The notes: generated by a model not told the origin, from the letters alone. Positions 44,060-53,429 are shown, counted from the stretch's first letter. The stretch: DNA of 64,000 nucleotides from Actinoallomurus purpureus (GCF_024055795.1 NZ_JAMXMY010000018.1:124001-188000), one strand, 5' to 3'. Program-made: numbers and translations.

Positions 44060-44701
44060 TCAGGCGCCGCGTGAGCGCTTGCGGCGAGTTCGCTCGGCGT
44101 CGGCGCGGCGGGGCGTCGGTCTGCCCTTCGGCTGCTGCGGATGGCGACGGCCCCCCGATTCCTTCGAACCGCGCGCCCGGTCCGGTGACGGCCCGCCGAA
44201 GCGGCGTCGCAGCGTGCCGCTCAGCGCCTTGACCCATGTGACGCCCTGCGCGGTGCCGTCGCTCACCAGGTCGCGGGTGCCGCGCATGACGGCCAGCAGG
44301 AGCCCGGCGACCATGAAGTTCACCAACGTCGCGAGGCCCGCCGCCTCTCCCCAGGTGGCCGCCTGCCGGGTGCTGCATCGGCTGGTGCCGAGTTCGCCGG
44401 GGCAGGCGCTGGGAATCATGACGACGAGCATGCCCACGATCGCGGCGGCGGCGCAGAGGGTGGCGGCGGCGGTGAATCGGCCCACCGTCTTCTTCCAGCG
44501 GCGGTGCAGCCGCACGGCCGTACGGACGGCCGAGGCCGCGGCGATACCGGCCGCCGCCGCGGTCAGCAGGTCTGCGGCCCCGAGGTGAAGCCCCCCGCCG
44601 TACTCAAAACGGAACAGCCCCAGGGACATCGCGGCCAGGATCAGTCCGAGGAGGACGATGATCGCGGCCTCGACCGCCACCGCACGCGGCCGCACCGTCA
44701 T
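44060..44701 (-). CDS. Four-helix membrane protein of the secretion locus
   Basis: 213 residues. Hydrophobic helices at residues ~10-30 (AAIIVLLGLILAAMSLGLF), ~45-62, ~85-100 (AAIVGMLVVMI) and ~125-145 (LATLVNFMVAGLLLAVM) are followed by a long basic tail ending RRADAERTRRKRSRGA. No family is recognised. Its ATG overlaps the VirD4 stop as ATGA (44698-44701), so its amount is tied to VirD4. The strongly positive cytosolic tail could contact nucleic acid, lipid or the coupling ATPase. Confidence 0.72.
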   Translation of the reverse strand: MTVRPRAVAVEAAIIVLLGLILAAMSLGLFRFEYGGGLHLGAADLLTAAAAGIAAASAVRTAVRLHRRWKKTVGRFTAAATLCAAAAIVGMLVVMIPSACPGELGTSRCSTRQAATWGEAAGLATLVNFMVAGLLLAVMRGTRDLVSDGTAQGVTWVKALSGTLRRRFGGPSPDRARGSKESGGRRHPQQPKGRPTPRRADAERTRRKRSRGA

Positions 44702-46590
44702 GCGAGCTGCTGCTCGTACCACTGCAGTTCCTGGCTCCGCATGGGCATGGCCACGTACGCGACCCTGCTGTCCGGCTTGTTGACCCGCAGGTAGGCCTCG
44801 CCGGTGCCCAGGTCACGCAGTTCCTTGGCGGTGACGATGAACTCCTCCTTGACGGAGACGGTGCCCATCTCGACGGTCCTGCCGTTCTCAACCCGCTGGG
44901 ACACCTGGCCGTTGTCGCGCATGCCGAGGAACTCGGCGCACTTCTCGGCCGCCTCGGGCGACGACTGCGCCATGGCGATCAGCCAGTTGATGTTCTGCGT
45001 CAGCCGCGACCAGTCGTCACCGTCGGCGTCGATCCAGTCCGTCGGCCCTTGCGTGCAGAGGATCATGTTGAACAGCGCCGACCGGACCCGCGACAGCATG
45101 TTCATCGCGATGTCCCGATCGATGAAGTTCGCCTCGTCGACCACGATCAGCCGTGGGCGTTCCTTGGGCGCGCGGCCCTGGATGCGCTGCGCCGCGTAGA
45201 CGGACAGGCGCTGCAGCGAGGACGAGGAGAGGATCCTGGCCATGTCCGGCTGGCCGAGAGAGTTCAGCCCGATGTACGTGAGCCCCTCGAGCCGGACGTC
45301 GATCATCTTGCGGTCGTCGCCGGGGATGAGGATGCGCCGCCCCGCGGTGGAGTCGTACAGACCGGTCATTTTCGTCCCGAAGCTGGCCGCCGACTTGGCC
45401 TCGTCCGGGCTCGGCGACAGGACATTGGTGTAGCGGTTCTTGCAGTAGCCGACCCCCTCCACCGCGTCGATCGCGATGATCCGATCCTTGACGGCGTTCT
45501 TCATGGAGGTGCCCATCTCCATGATCTTGCCGAGCTCGAGCATCGTGGCCGGATGGAAGCGGTCCGGCGCCACTTCGGCGGCCTGGTGGCAGATTTGGAC
45601 GACCTGCTGCAGGACCTTCCGGTTCAGCGCCTTCCAGTAGGCGTCGTCGAACTCGACCAGCGACATGATCGTGTCGAACGCCTCGTCGGCGGTCATGTCG
45701 GCGAGCACGTTGAACCAGTACTTCGGGTCCTCGTCGCCCAGCGCGATCTCCTGGAGCGGCACGCGGTGCATCGTGGAGTACGCGCGCAGGAAGTCGCGCA
45801 GGCCTCCCGGCTCGGTGTCCTCCTTCATGTCGATGACGGTGACGTCGAAGCCCATGTCGAGCGCCGCGCCGATGATCCACATGAGGGTGATCGTCTTTCC
45901 ACTACCGGTGGAGCCGACGACGCAGCCGTGCATCCCCATCTCCCGGGTGCTCAGCCGCACCATCCGCCCGTTGGATCCCAGGCCGATCGGGATCTCCTTG
46001 GCCTTGAGCGGAAGTCGCCGCGACTTCTCCGTCGCGTACGGACCGCGCACGGCGGGGACGTCCCGGGGGGTCACCCGGCTGGACACCCGCCGCTTCAGTG
46101 ACTCTCGCCGGCCCTTCCGCGGAGTGAGCGAGTCCTGGACCAGCCTCCTGCGGAACAGGAAGCCCCGGCCGGAGACCCCCGTGGAGCTCTGCGAACCGAG
46201 GATGGCGCCGCCCGCGCCGGCGATCGGCGAACCGAGGATCGCGCCGCCCGCGCCGGCGAGCATCGCCCCCAGGCAGAGCAGCACGGTGACCGGCACATGT
46301 CCGCTGCTGGTCTTCCCGACGTTGACGAAGCTGAGCAGCCAGTATCCGTAGCTGAGGGCATTGTCCTTGAGGTACCAGGCGAACCCCACCAGGCCGGCGA
46401 CCGCGACGATGATCCAATCGCGACGGGCCAGCCAGCGGCGTAGCAGGAAGAAGATCACCGAACCGCAGATGGCCGGGACCAGCGCCAGGATGACGACGGC
46501 GAGCCCGGCGAGGCCCATGGCGGCGATGAGATAACCGATGCTGTCGTCGGGTTCTCCGGGCCTCATGCCCCGGTTCATGCCGCCCGCCAA
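44698..46590 (-). CDS. VirD4/TraD-like coupling ATPase
   Basis: 630 residues. N-terminal hydrophobic helices (residues ~20-130, including two nearly identical AGAGGAILGS repeats) anchor the protein. The ATPase domain starts near residue 215: Walker A VVGSTGSGKTITLMW (~residue 225), Walker B PRLIVVDEANFIDRD (~478), and sensor-like ILCTQGPTDWID. This is the family that hands DNA or protein to type IV channels. TTG 46590 is chosen as start because AAGGAGGTGA, an exact anti-Shine-Dalgarno match, lies just before it. Downstream ATGs at 46578 and 46566 lack such a site. It heads the coupled membrane/AIM24/NERD genes. Confidence 0.87.
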   Translation of the reverse strand: MAGGMNRGMRPGEPDDSIGYLIAAMGLAGLAVVILALVPAICGSVIFFLLRRWLARRDWIIVAVAGLVGFAWYLKDNALSYGYWLLSFVNVGKTSSGHVPVTVLLCLGAMLAGAGGAILGSPIAGAGGAILGSQSSTGVSGRGFLFRRRLVQDSLTPRKGRRESLKRRVSSRVTPRDVPAVRGPYATEKSRRLPLKAKEIPIGLGSNGRMVRLSTREMGMHGCVVGSTGSGKTITLMWIIGAALDMGFDVTVIDMKEDTEPGGLRDFLRAYSTMHRVPLQEIALGDEDPKYWFNVLADMTADEAFDTIMSLVEFDDAYWKALNRKVLQQVVQICHQAAEVAPDRFHPATMLELGKIMEMGTSMKNAVKDRIIAIDAVEGVGYCKNRYTNVLSPSPDEAKSAASFGTKMTGLYDSTAGRRILIPGDDRKMIDVRLEGLTYIGLNSLGQPDMARILSSSSLQRLSVYAAQRIQGRAPKERPRLIVVDEANFIDRDIAMNMLSRVRSALFNMILCTQGPTDWIDADGDDWSRLTQNINWLIAMAQSSPEAAEKCAEFLGMRDNGQVSQRVENGRTVEMGTVSVKEEFIVTAKELRDLGTGEAYLRVNKPDSRVAYVAMPMRSQELQWYEQQLA

Positions 46591-46624
46591 GTGCTCACCT
46601 CCTTCCGGGCGGATGCCGCCGCCG

Positions 46625-46942
46625 TCAACCCGTGACACTGCCGGCGCTCTCGAAGACCTTCTGGATCAGGCCGCTCATGTAGCCCACCGCGGAAACGGTG
46701 ATGTCCAGCCTGAACAGCATGCCGCCGACCACGAGGCCCCAGAAGAAGATTTTGAAGCCCTCGCCCGGACGGCCGCTGGTGACGCTCTTGACCATTTTCA
46801 TGATGCAGGTCACCACGATGATGATGCCCACAACGCCACAGATGCCGATGACGGCGGTACCGATCGACGATCCGAGAAAGCTGTTGGCGCCTTTTTCTCC
46901 GGTGCCGACGGCGAGGACACCGTGCAGCTCACTGATCTTCAT
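46625..46942 (-). CDS. VirB2/TrbC-like small membrane protein
   Basis: 105 residues with two or three hydrophobic helices (GTAVIGICGVVGIIIVVTCI, FKIFFWGLVVGGMLFRLDI, AVGYMSGLI) and a short basic loop between them (KMVKSVTSGRPGEG). Size and topology are those of VirB2/TrbC pilin-like subunits of Gram-positive type IV systems, but no cleavable signal precedes the first helix. ATG 46942 lies behind GAGGAAGC. The VirD4 gene follows after 34 bp. Pilin function is inferred from size and place. Confidence 0.65.
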   Translation of the reverse strand: MKISELHGVLAVGTGEKGANSFLGSSIGTAVIGICGVVGIIIVVTCIMKMVKSVTSGRPGEGFKIFFWGLVVGGMLFRLDITVSAVGYMSGLIQKVFESAGSVTG

Positions 46943-46972
46943 AATGCTTCCTCTGGGTTGTAGATTTCCTGG

Positions 46973-48220
46973 TCAGGAATTCAGGGCGTTGGAATACGGC
47001 TCAAGCTCCGCCGCAGACCCCGCCGGCCCCCAGGCGAGAATCGGAGGCTGAGCTCCGGCCGGTGCTCCCACCAGGAGGTCGAAGTCCGCGAAGGTGACGA
47101 ACTGCTGGGTGGTGCCGTTCGTACCGGAGACCGTCCCGCCGGATGGCGTTCTGGCAAGGACGACCCTCGCACGGACCACCAACTGCCCCTTCGCGGCCTT
47201 GATCGCCGACAGGATCTGCACGGCCTCGCCCGAAGCAGGCAGGGTGAATCCGCTCAGACCGACGTAGTGATGATGGCTGTTCTGGTCGCCGGTGAGCGCG
47301 AGGAGACCGGTGGCGTCCCCGGTGACGTACGCCTTGGCCCACTCGGCGACCTGGTTCTTCGCCGCGTCGCTCACCTCGGTCGTCAGGCTGGTGTAGTTGG
47401 TGTAGTCACCCGCTCCGGTCGGTGAGCCGACCCCGCCCGTCCACACGGAGAACGCGGGCGCCGCCGATAGCCGCGGGCCCTGCGCGGTGATGAGCAGGGG
47501 GACGTCCAGCTTCAGCACATTCGAGGCGGGCGCCTGCACAACGTCAGCGGTCGTCGTGGGCGACGGCGACGGACTGGCGTTCGGTGACGTCGTGGAGGCG
47601 CCGGTCGGCGCCGCGCCCGGAACCCCGGAAGGTGCCGCCGAGGCGCCCGGAGTCGAGCCGGCGGCCGGTGCGGTCCCGCGCTGCGGCGACGCCGGCTTGG
47701 AACCGGGCCGGCGGGCCGGCGGGGTCACCTTGGCGCGCGGGGCGGTTGTTCCCGTCGGCGCCGGCGTCGTCGAGGATGGAGAATTCGGGAGGACGACCAG
47801 GAAGTGGTGCACCTCGAAATCGGTGAAACCGGCCTGGGCCGAACCGAAGTGCTCCGGGGTGAACCCCACCCAGCTCAGCGACTGGTACTGCAGGGGAGCG
47901 CTCGGCTGCCCGGTGAGAAGGTCGGGACCCGCCTTCGCGAGGTCGTCCGGCTTGAGGGTGTCCGCGCGCGGCACGGCCTGATAGGCGCCCGACAGGAAGT
48001 TCACCGCGGCCGTGTACGCCAGGTCGCGTCCCTTGGGATCGACCGTTGACAGGTCCGGCTTGGTGCGGCCCTTGGCCAGCGCGAAGAACACCGCGACGAC
48101 GCTGAGGCTCGCCGCCAGGAAGAGTGCGCCCAGGACCCTCCTGGCCCGCTTGCGCGCCGTCGGCTCGTTCGAGCGCCGTGCGGGGACCATCACGAAACGA
48201 GTGGGTGACTCCGCTGGCAT
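46973..48220 (-). CDS. TcpC/VirB8-like conjugal transfer protein
   Basis: 415 residues. A basic cytosolic head and one membrane span (VLGALFLAASLSVVAVFFALA, residues ~30-50) lead to an external part with two NTF2-like halves separated by a ~70-residue Pro/Ala/Thr/Ser linker (residues ~165-230). The halves contain FTDFEVHHFLVVL and VAEWAKAYVTGDATGLLAL then HHHYVGLSGF. TcpC proteins are the VirB8 counterpart in Gram-positive conjugation and form the channel scaffold. ATG 48220 has GGAGGAG upstream. It precedes the VirB2-like gene by 30 bp. Confidence 0.8.
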   Translation of the reverse strand: MPAESPTRFVMVPARRSNEPTARKRARRVLGALFLAASLSVVAVFFALAKGRTKPDLSTVDPKGRDLAYTAAVNFLSGAYQAVPRADTLKPDDLAKAGPDLLTGQPSAPLQYQSLSWVGFTPEHFGSAQAGFTDFEVHHFLVVLPNSPSSTTPAPTGTTAPRAKVTPPARRPGSKPASPQRGTAPAAGSTPGASAAPSGVPGAAPTGASTTSPNASPSPSPTTTADVVQAPASNVLKLDVPLLITAQGPRLSAAPAFSVWTGGVGSPTGAGDYTNYTSLTTEVSDAAKNQVAEWAKAYVTGDATGLLALTGDQNSHHHYVGLSGFTLPASGEAVQILSAIKAAKGQLVVRARVVLARTPSGGTVSGTNGTTQQFVTFADFDLLVGAPAGAQPPILAWGPAGSAAELEPYSNALNS

Positions 48221-48303
48221 CTGCTCCTCCTGCTACTCACACCTGGCACAGAGAACAGTTCGGCCGTGACGTGGATGCGCAAACGTCAGATGCCTGCGCA
48301 TTG

Positions 48304-48894
48304 TCAATTCCGTGATTTCCGTCCCTTACGTCTCTCCTGGCTGGACAGCTGGGTGGACGCGGTGAGACGCCGGTTCTGGCGGCCGGGTGCGGCGGGGAGC
48401 CCGGTCGTACGGGGGATCTCCTGCTGCGGGAAACCGCGTTCGTCCCAGCTCACGCCGTCGACCGGGACGCCGCCCGGCAGCATCCGGACGGTGCCCGCGG
48501 CGGTCCGGCGGAGGGGGGCGATGCCCACATAGAGGCGCACCGGCCTGCCGTCGACGGCGAGCTTGCGCTGGCGGGCGCTGTTCGCCTGCAGACCCAGCCA
48601 CTTCGCGAGCGACTCCCCCCGCAGCGGCGAGAAACTGACGGCCCCCCACCCCAGCGCACCCCCCAGTGTGGGCCCGTAGATCAGCGCGTTGATGCCCACC
48701 CCGACGGTGAACAACGCGATGAGGAAGCCCATCACGGCACCGATGCCCACGGAGAGGAGCGTCGTGAGCTTGATGGTGCGGGGCAGCGTGATCTCTTTGT
48801 TGAGGCTGCCGATGACGGCCGGCGGTGGCTTGAGCATGTTGGTGGCCGCGAGCATCACCGGCCCACGCATGTCGTCCTCGGCTTCGTCGCTCAT
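48304..48894 (-). CDS. PrgI/VirB3-like membrane protein
   Basis: 196 residues. Two adjacent membrane helices (LLSVGIGAVMGFLIALFTVG, INALIYGPTLGGALGWGAV; residues ~43-85) follow a cytosolic start with SLNKEITLPRTIKLTTL, a pattern of PrgI-like proteins, which accompany VirB4 ATPases in Gram-positive systems. The cytosolic rest is basic (VDGRPVRLYVGIAPLRR), ending ERRKGRKSRN. In other actinobacteria this module is often fused to the SCO6880-type ATPase; here it is separate. ATG 48894 has a weak ribosome-binding site. First gene of the minus operon. Confidence 0.68.
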   Translation of the reverse strand: MSDEAEDDMRGPVMLAATNMLKPPPAVIGSLNKEITLPRTIKLTTLLSVGIGAVMGFLIALFTVGVGINALIYGPTLGGALGWGAVSFSPLRGESLAKWLGLQANSARQRKLAVDGRPVRLYVGIAPLRRTAAGTVRMLPGGVPVDGVSWDERGFPQQEIPRTTGLPAAPGRQNRRLTASTQLSSQERRKGRKSRN

Positions 48895-48996
48895 ATCTCT
48901 GACCGTCCGTGCTCGCGGCCGGACCGCCATCACCGCGACCGCCGTCAGGATGACTCGCCGGTTGCCCATCGGCCGCCGAAGACGACAGTCAACGAC

Positions 48997-49644
48997 ATGC
49001 CGAAGATGACCGACTACGTCCGCGAGGGGTTCAACCGGCGCCGTCGCCCGTGGCACAGCGCCGAGCTGCCCGAATGGTGGAACGTCGCGGTGTGGGTCGC
49101 GCTCGCCGGAATCGGCGTGATGCTTCTGGTCAGTGCGCTCCTGGAGCCTGGCGAGTCGGCCGGCGACACGACCGGTACGGCCAGGCCGCCGGCCTATTCG
49201 GTGCAGAAGATCAACCCGTACGCCACGCCCTCCGCCTCGGAGGGGTCCGCGGCCGGCACGCCCACCCCGGATGCCAGCAGCCCTCCCGGGGACGGGCCGG
49301 GCGGTGACTTCTCCGCCACGGCGGCGGTCCAGGTGCCGAAGGCCGGTGGCGGGACGGCCGTGGTACCGGCTGGCGCCCGGAACGTCGCCCTGGCCGCCGC
49401 GAAGGCCGCGGCCACCGGCGACTGGACCGGCATCCCGTTCATCGGCCGGGCCAGGCCGCCCAAGGCCCCCAGGACGCCGCAGGGGTCCGTCATCGGGCAG
49501 CCGACCGTCACCGATCCATCGATCACCGGGAACACCCAGTACCTCTTCAGCGCGACGATCACCCATGGGGGAGCGGCCAAGGGCTACCAGTACCGGGTCG
49601 CGGTGGAACGCGACCAGTCCGGTTACGCCGTCCGCGCGCAGTAA
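48997..49644 (+). CDS. Bitopic secretion-locus protein with external domain
   Basis: 215 residues. A cytosolic head with RRRRPW, one membrane span (VAVWVALAGIGVMLLVSALL, ~residues 29-48), a ~60-residue Pro/Ser/Thr linker and a C-terminal domain (GARNVALAAAKAAATGDWTG, TQYLFSATITHGGAAKGYQY). This is the same layout as the TcpC-like protein at 46973 but with only one small domain, so it may be a partner VirB8-like subunit. It is divergent from the PrgI-like gene over 102 bp, and 119 bp before the transglycosylase gene. Confidence 0.7.
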   Translation: MPKMTDYVREGFNRRRRPWHSAELPEWWNVAVWVALAGIGVMLLVSALLEPGESAGDTTGTARPPAYSVQKINPYATPSASEGSAAGTPTPDASSPPGDGPGGDFSATAAVQVPKAGGGTAVVPAGARNVALAAAKAAATGDWTGIPFIGRARPPKAPRTPQGSVIGQPTVTDPSITGNTQYLFSATITHGGAAKGYQYRVAVERDQSGYAVRAQ

Positions 49645-49763
49645 CGAACACGCCGGCCCACCATCCGGAGTACGACGTTGCCCTGTGATCGCGTCGACGG
49701 ACGGTCATCTTCAGTCAGTCCCCCCGCTCGCGATCCGATCGCAGAGACTCAGCGAGGCGCCGC

Positions 49764-52700
49764 GTGAACGAGGCCGGTAACAGCCCCCAGCAGCCGCCCG
49801 TCCCGGCCGGGCCGCCCCAGGGCCCGCCGCCGGAGACCGGTGAACCGGGCGCGTCGCCCGGCCATGACCCGCGCGCGGCCGCGGCCCCACCGCCGCGTGC
49901 CCGCGATCTCATCAACGATCACACTCCCGGCGGAGGCGGGGGCACCGGACCGTCGGATGCGGAACCGGATTTCGGCGGAGGCCGGGGCGGCGAACCGGCG
50001 GGCGGCGCGAACCCGATGCGGAATTCGGGAGGACCGAACGCCGCCAAGTCGCCGGGCGGCTCCGCCGCCGAGGACGGCGGCGCGGGGCCCGCGAAGAAGG
50101 CCGGCGGACTGGCGGGGGCGAAGAACCTGCCGTCCAAGCCCCAGGGCGACAACCTCAAGGAGAAGGGCGCCCACGCTGCGGGGCAGGCGGCCGACCAGGC
50201 CGCCCGCAAGTACGCCAACTCGATGGGCGTCCCGAACAAGGCGTACGACCTCGGCAAGAAAGCGCTCGCTTCCAAGGCCGGCCAGGCGATGCTGAACAAG
50301 ACGCCGGCCGGGAAGCTGCTCAGCAAGACCCGTCTCGGGAAGTCGTTCAAGGACGGCTTCATGGGGGACGCGGACAAGAAAAAGAAGGGCCGCAAGGGCG
50401 AAGAGAAGGCGGACGCGTCCGGGTCCGGTTCCGGGAGCGGCAAGGGCAAGGTTCTCATCGCCGGCAGTGCCGGGGTGCTCCCCCTCGTCCTGCTCATGCT
50501 GCTTCCCATGGCCCTGGGTGCGGCCATGGACGACAACGCGCCGAGCCAGCCGGACGACAGGTCGAACTCGGTGGTCGCCAAGTACTTCCCCGACAGGTGG
50601 CAGCAGGTCCTCCAGCAGTCCGCCGACCGCGCGTCCTCTGGGGGTGAATCCGACTACGCCACCGTGCCCTGGACGGTGCTGGCCGGCATCGTCGCGACCC
50701 AGACGGACTTCGCGCGCTACAGCCCGTACGACAGCGTCGACCGCGATCCCGGTCGTACGGCCCCGGAGATCACTCCGGGCGGCGGGTCCGGGGGGCCGGA
50801 CGACACCACGATCGGCGACCCGTCCGGGGCGGGGCCGGGGCCGATCTCCGGGGTCGGCGGATCCGGCGAGTCGGCCTCCGCCGCGCCCGGCCACCCCGGT
50901 CCGCCCCCGGGCGACCTCAGCCACCAGCTCGGCTGGTTCCTCTGGGCGATGCGCATGCACGAGTCGAGTGGAAACTACAAGGCGGGGAGCAGGGGCGCCG
51001 CCTGCGGCGCCTACCAGTACATGCCCGGCACGTGGAACAACTACCAGGGCTACCCCACCGCCTGTGACGCCCCGCCGAGCGTCCAGGACAAGCGGGCGAT
51101 CCACGACTTCCTCGTGCTCTGGAAGAAGTTCCACATGTGGCAGTCGGTGGCGATCAAACACTTCACCGGCTCCGATGAATGGGCGAGGTCACCAGAGAAG
51201 TGGGACTCGTGCCCGGCGGCCTGCAACGTGAACCCCACGGGGTGGGGCTACGTCGACGACGTGATGCAGAAGATGGCGGAGGCCGCCAAGAAGGCCCCCG
51301 CCGCCGGGGCGCAGCCGGCGGCGTTCCCCATGGGGCCGAATGTGACGGTCCGGCCGGCCGACATGGGGCCCCACGCCGTCACGGTCTCCGCCGGCCGCTC
51401 GACCGTGGCCGCGGCGTCCGTGGCGGACCTGAAGGCCGTCACGGCCGCCGCCGACCTGTACGGCGCGACCGGCGCCGCCGATCGAACGGACGCCGGCGAG
51501 GGAGTGCTGGCCGACGGCTGCGCGGTCGGCAACCCGAGCCCGTCCATCGGCGGTAAGGGCACCCAGGGGTCCGGGCCGTACCTGCTCACCCCGAGCGCGG
51601 CCGGCGACATGCGGACCATGGGCCTCGACCCGCAGAACCCGTGCGACTCCTCGTTCTACGTCGCCCGCAAACTCAGCGACGCGGCGAAGCAGGTGCACAG
51701 CGACCCCTCCAGTCCTCGATGGGTGGCCGACGGGTCGCCCAACGACCAGGAGAACGCCCGGAAGTACTGGAGCAAGGCCATCGAGGTCTCCGGCATCTTC
51801 ATGGACCGCACCGCGAAACCGGACGCACCGTGCGCCCTGCCGCCGCCGGACGATCCAAAGAAGCCCTGGTCGATCAGTTTCAAGATCATCTCGATCTGGC
51901 ACTGCCAGGTCACCCGCATGCCGGAGCTCTACCTGGTCACCGGCGCCCAGAACGTGAACGACAAGTTCACCTACACCGTCGAGCAGAGCCGGTCCGCCGC
52001 GGAACAGACCCTGATCAACGAGGCGATGGCGGTCAGCTATGCCGGCAGCGGCTGGAAGACCGACAAGTGCGACGACAAGTCGAAGGACCGCCAGGGCATC
52101 TTCCCCATGACTCCGGAGGAGGCCGCCAAGGCCGGGGTCACCGACCGGTGCGACGCCGAGAAGAACATCGAGGGCGCCGCGAAACTCGTGCTCGCCGGCG
52201 AGAAGGTCCCGCCTGAGAAACGGGACAAAAAGAAGGGCGACTTCCAGCCGATGGTCGGTGGCTGGCAGTCGCTGAGCATCGCGATGGGCAAGGACCTCGA
52301 CATCTTCTCGGCCGTCGGGCCGGGCACGTCGTTCGTCGCGTCAGACGCCTGCACGAAGGTGATGACGGCCTACCTGAACAAGATCGCGCCGCTCGCGACG
52401 GAGTTCACGGCGCTGCTGGACCCACCCGACCAGAAGGACCTGGGCACCTGGCAGCAGAAACTGTCCGCCCTGGAGAGCAAAAACAAGATCGGCGACCCGG
52501 GGAGCGACCCCGCGTGTGTCGTCGGCTCATGGGCGCCGGGATTCAACGGCGAGCTCGCCCAGCTCGCCGCCGGCCTGGCGGGCGCTGACGCGTCGATCAC
52601 GAACAACCTGACCGGCCTGGGCAACTACTACCAGGCCGCAGACGGCTCGGTGAAGCCGACGGACCCGGTGGTGGGTCAGGATCCGCTGGTCATCCCCCGG

Positions 52701-53429
52701 CTGGCGCCGCGCCCCTTCAACCAGATCGACGCGCCGGTCGCGGCGGACGCGACCGACGCGTGGTCGCGCATCGGCACGTCGGACGGGGTGACACTGCCCC
52801 TCTCCCAGGTCGCCATCGACTACGCGTGGTTCTTCGGCGGCGTCGTCTCCCCGTTCGACAGCGCCGGCAAGCTGATCGGCTCGCTGGCGAACGGGTCCGC
52901 CGGGGGTGCCGGCGACGGCCCGACCCAGCAGACGGTGGGCCCGGACGGGTGCCCGGAGAACGCCCCGTCGAACACCCTCCTCGGCGGCTCGGACAAGATC
53001 GGGATCCACAAGTTGTGCGTCGACTCGGTCGCCCAGGCCCGTACCCCGCAGGCCGCGATGGCCGTCAAGTGGGCGCTGACGAGCCTGGGCTGGCCGTACA
53101 CGCAGAACATTCCGGCCCGGACCACCGGCAAGTCGGCGGACTGCTCGAGCTTCGTCTCGCGGGCCTACCGCGACAGTGGCGCGATCCCGAACCTCTTCCA
53201 CGGCAACGCCCCGATCACCACGACCTTCCGCGAGGTGCCCTGGGGCCACCAGATCCCGTTCAGCGAGGCGAAGCCCGGCGATCTGGTCGAGCCGGAATCC
53301 GGTCACGTGGTCATGCATCTCGCCGACGGATACAACGTGCAGGAGAGCACCTGGGGTGAGGTCTCCCACGTGAAACGGGAGTACAGTTCGGCCTTCTGGA
53401 CCGGCTGGATCGATGCCAGCAAGGTGTGA
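49764..53429 (+). CDS. Giant cell-wall hydrolase: lytic transglycosylase plus NlpC/P60 (VirB1-like)
   Basis: 1221 residues from GTG 49764. The first ~230 are a disordered Gly/Pro/Lys-rich cytosolic part; a membrane span (AGVLPLVLLMLLPMALGAAM, ~residues 233-253) follows. External part: a transglycosylase domain near residues 388-470 (WAMRMHESSGNYKAGSRGA with the catalytic Glu shifted into MHESSGNY, then CGAYQYMPGTW); a long middle region with repeated Cys pairs; and a C-terminal NlpC/P60 domain (KSADCSSFVSRAYRDSG, GHVVMHLADGY) with Cys and His. The pair can cut both glycan and peptide bonds, as needed to pass a channel through a thick wall. Similar bifunctional enzymes act in Gram-positive conjugation. 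Confidence 0.88.
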   Translation: MNEAGNSPQQPPVPAGPPQGPPPETGEPGASPGHDPRAAAAPPPRARDLINDHTPGGGGGTGPSDAEPDFGGGRGGEPAGGANPMRNSGGPNAAKSPGGSAAEDGGAGPAKKAGGLAGAKNLPSKPQGDNLKEKGAHAAGQAADQAARKYANSMGVPNKAYDLGKKALASKAGQAMLNKTPAGKLLSKTRLGKSFKDGFMGDADKKKKGRKGEEKADASGSGSGSGKGKVLIAGSAGVLPLVLLMLLPMALGAAMDDNAPSQPDDRSNSVVAKYFPDRWQQVLQQSADRASSGGESDYATVPWTVLAGIVATQTDFARYSPYDSVDRDPGRTAPEITPGGGSGGPDDTTIGDPSGAGPGPISGVGGSGESASAAPGHPGPPPGDLSHQLGWFLWAMRMHESSGNYKAGSRGAACGAYQYMPGTWNNYQGYPTACDAPPSVQDKRAIHDFLVLWKKFHMWQSVAIKHFTGSDEWARSPEKWDSCPAACNVNPTGWGYVDDVMQKMAEAAKKAPAAGAQPAAFPMGPNVTVRPADMGPHAVTVSAGRSTVAAASVADLKAVTAAADLYGATGAADRTDAGEGVLADGCAVGNPSPSIGGKGTQGSGPYLLTPSAAGDMRTMGLDPQNPCDSSFYVARKLSDAAKQVHSDPSSPRWVADGSPNDQENARKYWSKAIEVSGIFMDRTAKPDAPCALPPPDDPKKPWSISFKIISIWHCQVTRMPELYLVTGAQNVNDKFTYTVEQSRSAAEQTLINEAMAVSYAGSGWKTDKCDDKSKDRQGIFPMTPEEAAKAGVTDRCDAEKNIEGAAKLVLAGEKVPPEKRDKKKGDFQPMVGGWQSLSIAMGKDLDIFSAVGPGTSFVASDACTKVMTAYLNKIAPLATEFTALLDPPDQKDLGTWQQKLSALESKNKIGDPGSDPACVVGSWAPGFNGELAQLAAGLAGADASITNNLTGLGNYYQAADGSVKPTDPVVGQDPLVIPRLAPRPFNQIDAPVAADATDAWSRIGTSDGVTLPLSQVAIDYAWFFGGVVSPFDSAGKLIGSLANGSAGGAGDGPTQQTVGPDGCPENAPSNTLLGGSDKIGIHKLCVDSVAQARTPQAAMAVKWALTSLGWPYTQNIPARTTGKSADCSSFVSRAYRDSGAIPNLFHGNAPITTTFREVPWGHQIPFSEAKPGDLVEPESGHVVMHLADGYNVQESTWGEVSHVKREYSSAFWTGWIDASKV

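Noticed and set aside
45049-46101. Plus-strand 350-codon frame opposite the VirD4-like gene
   Set aside because: No motif, and the minus strand has Walker motifs and an ideal start.
49645-49763. ydaO (c-di-AMP) riboswitch before the NlpC/P60 hydrolase
   Set aside because: The gap is only 119 nt and lacks the conserved paired regions of that riboswitch.
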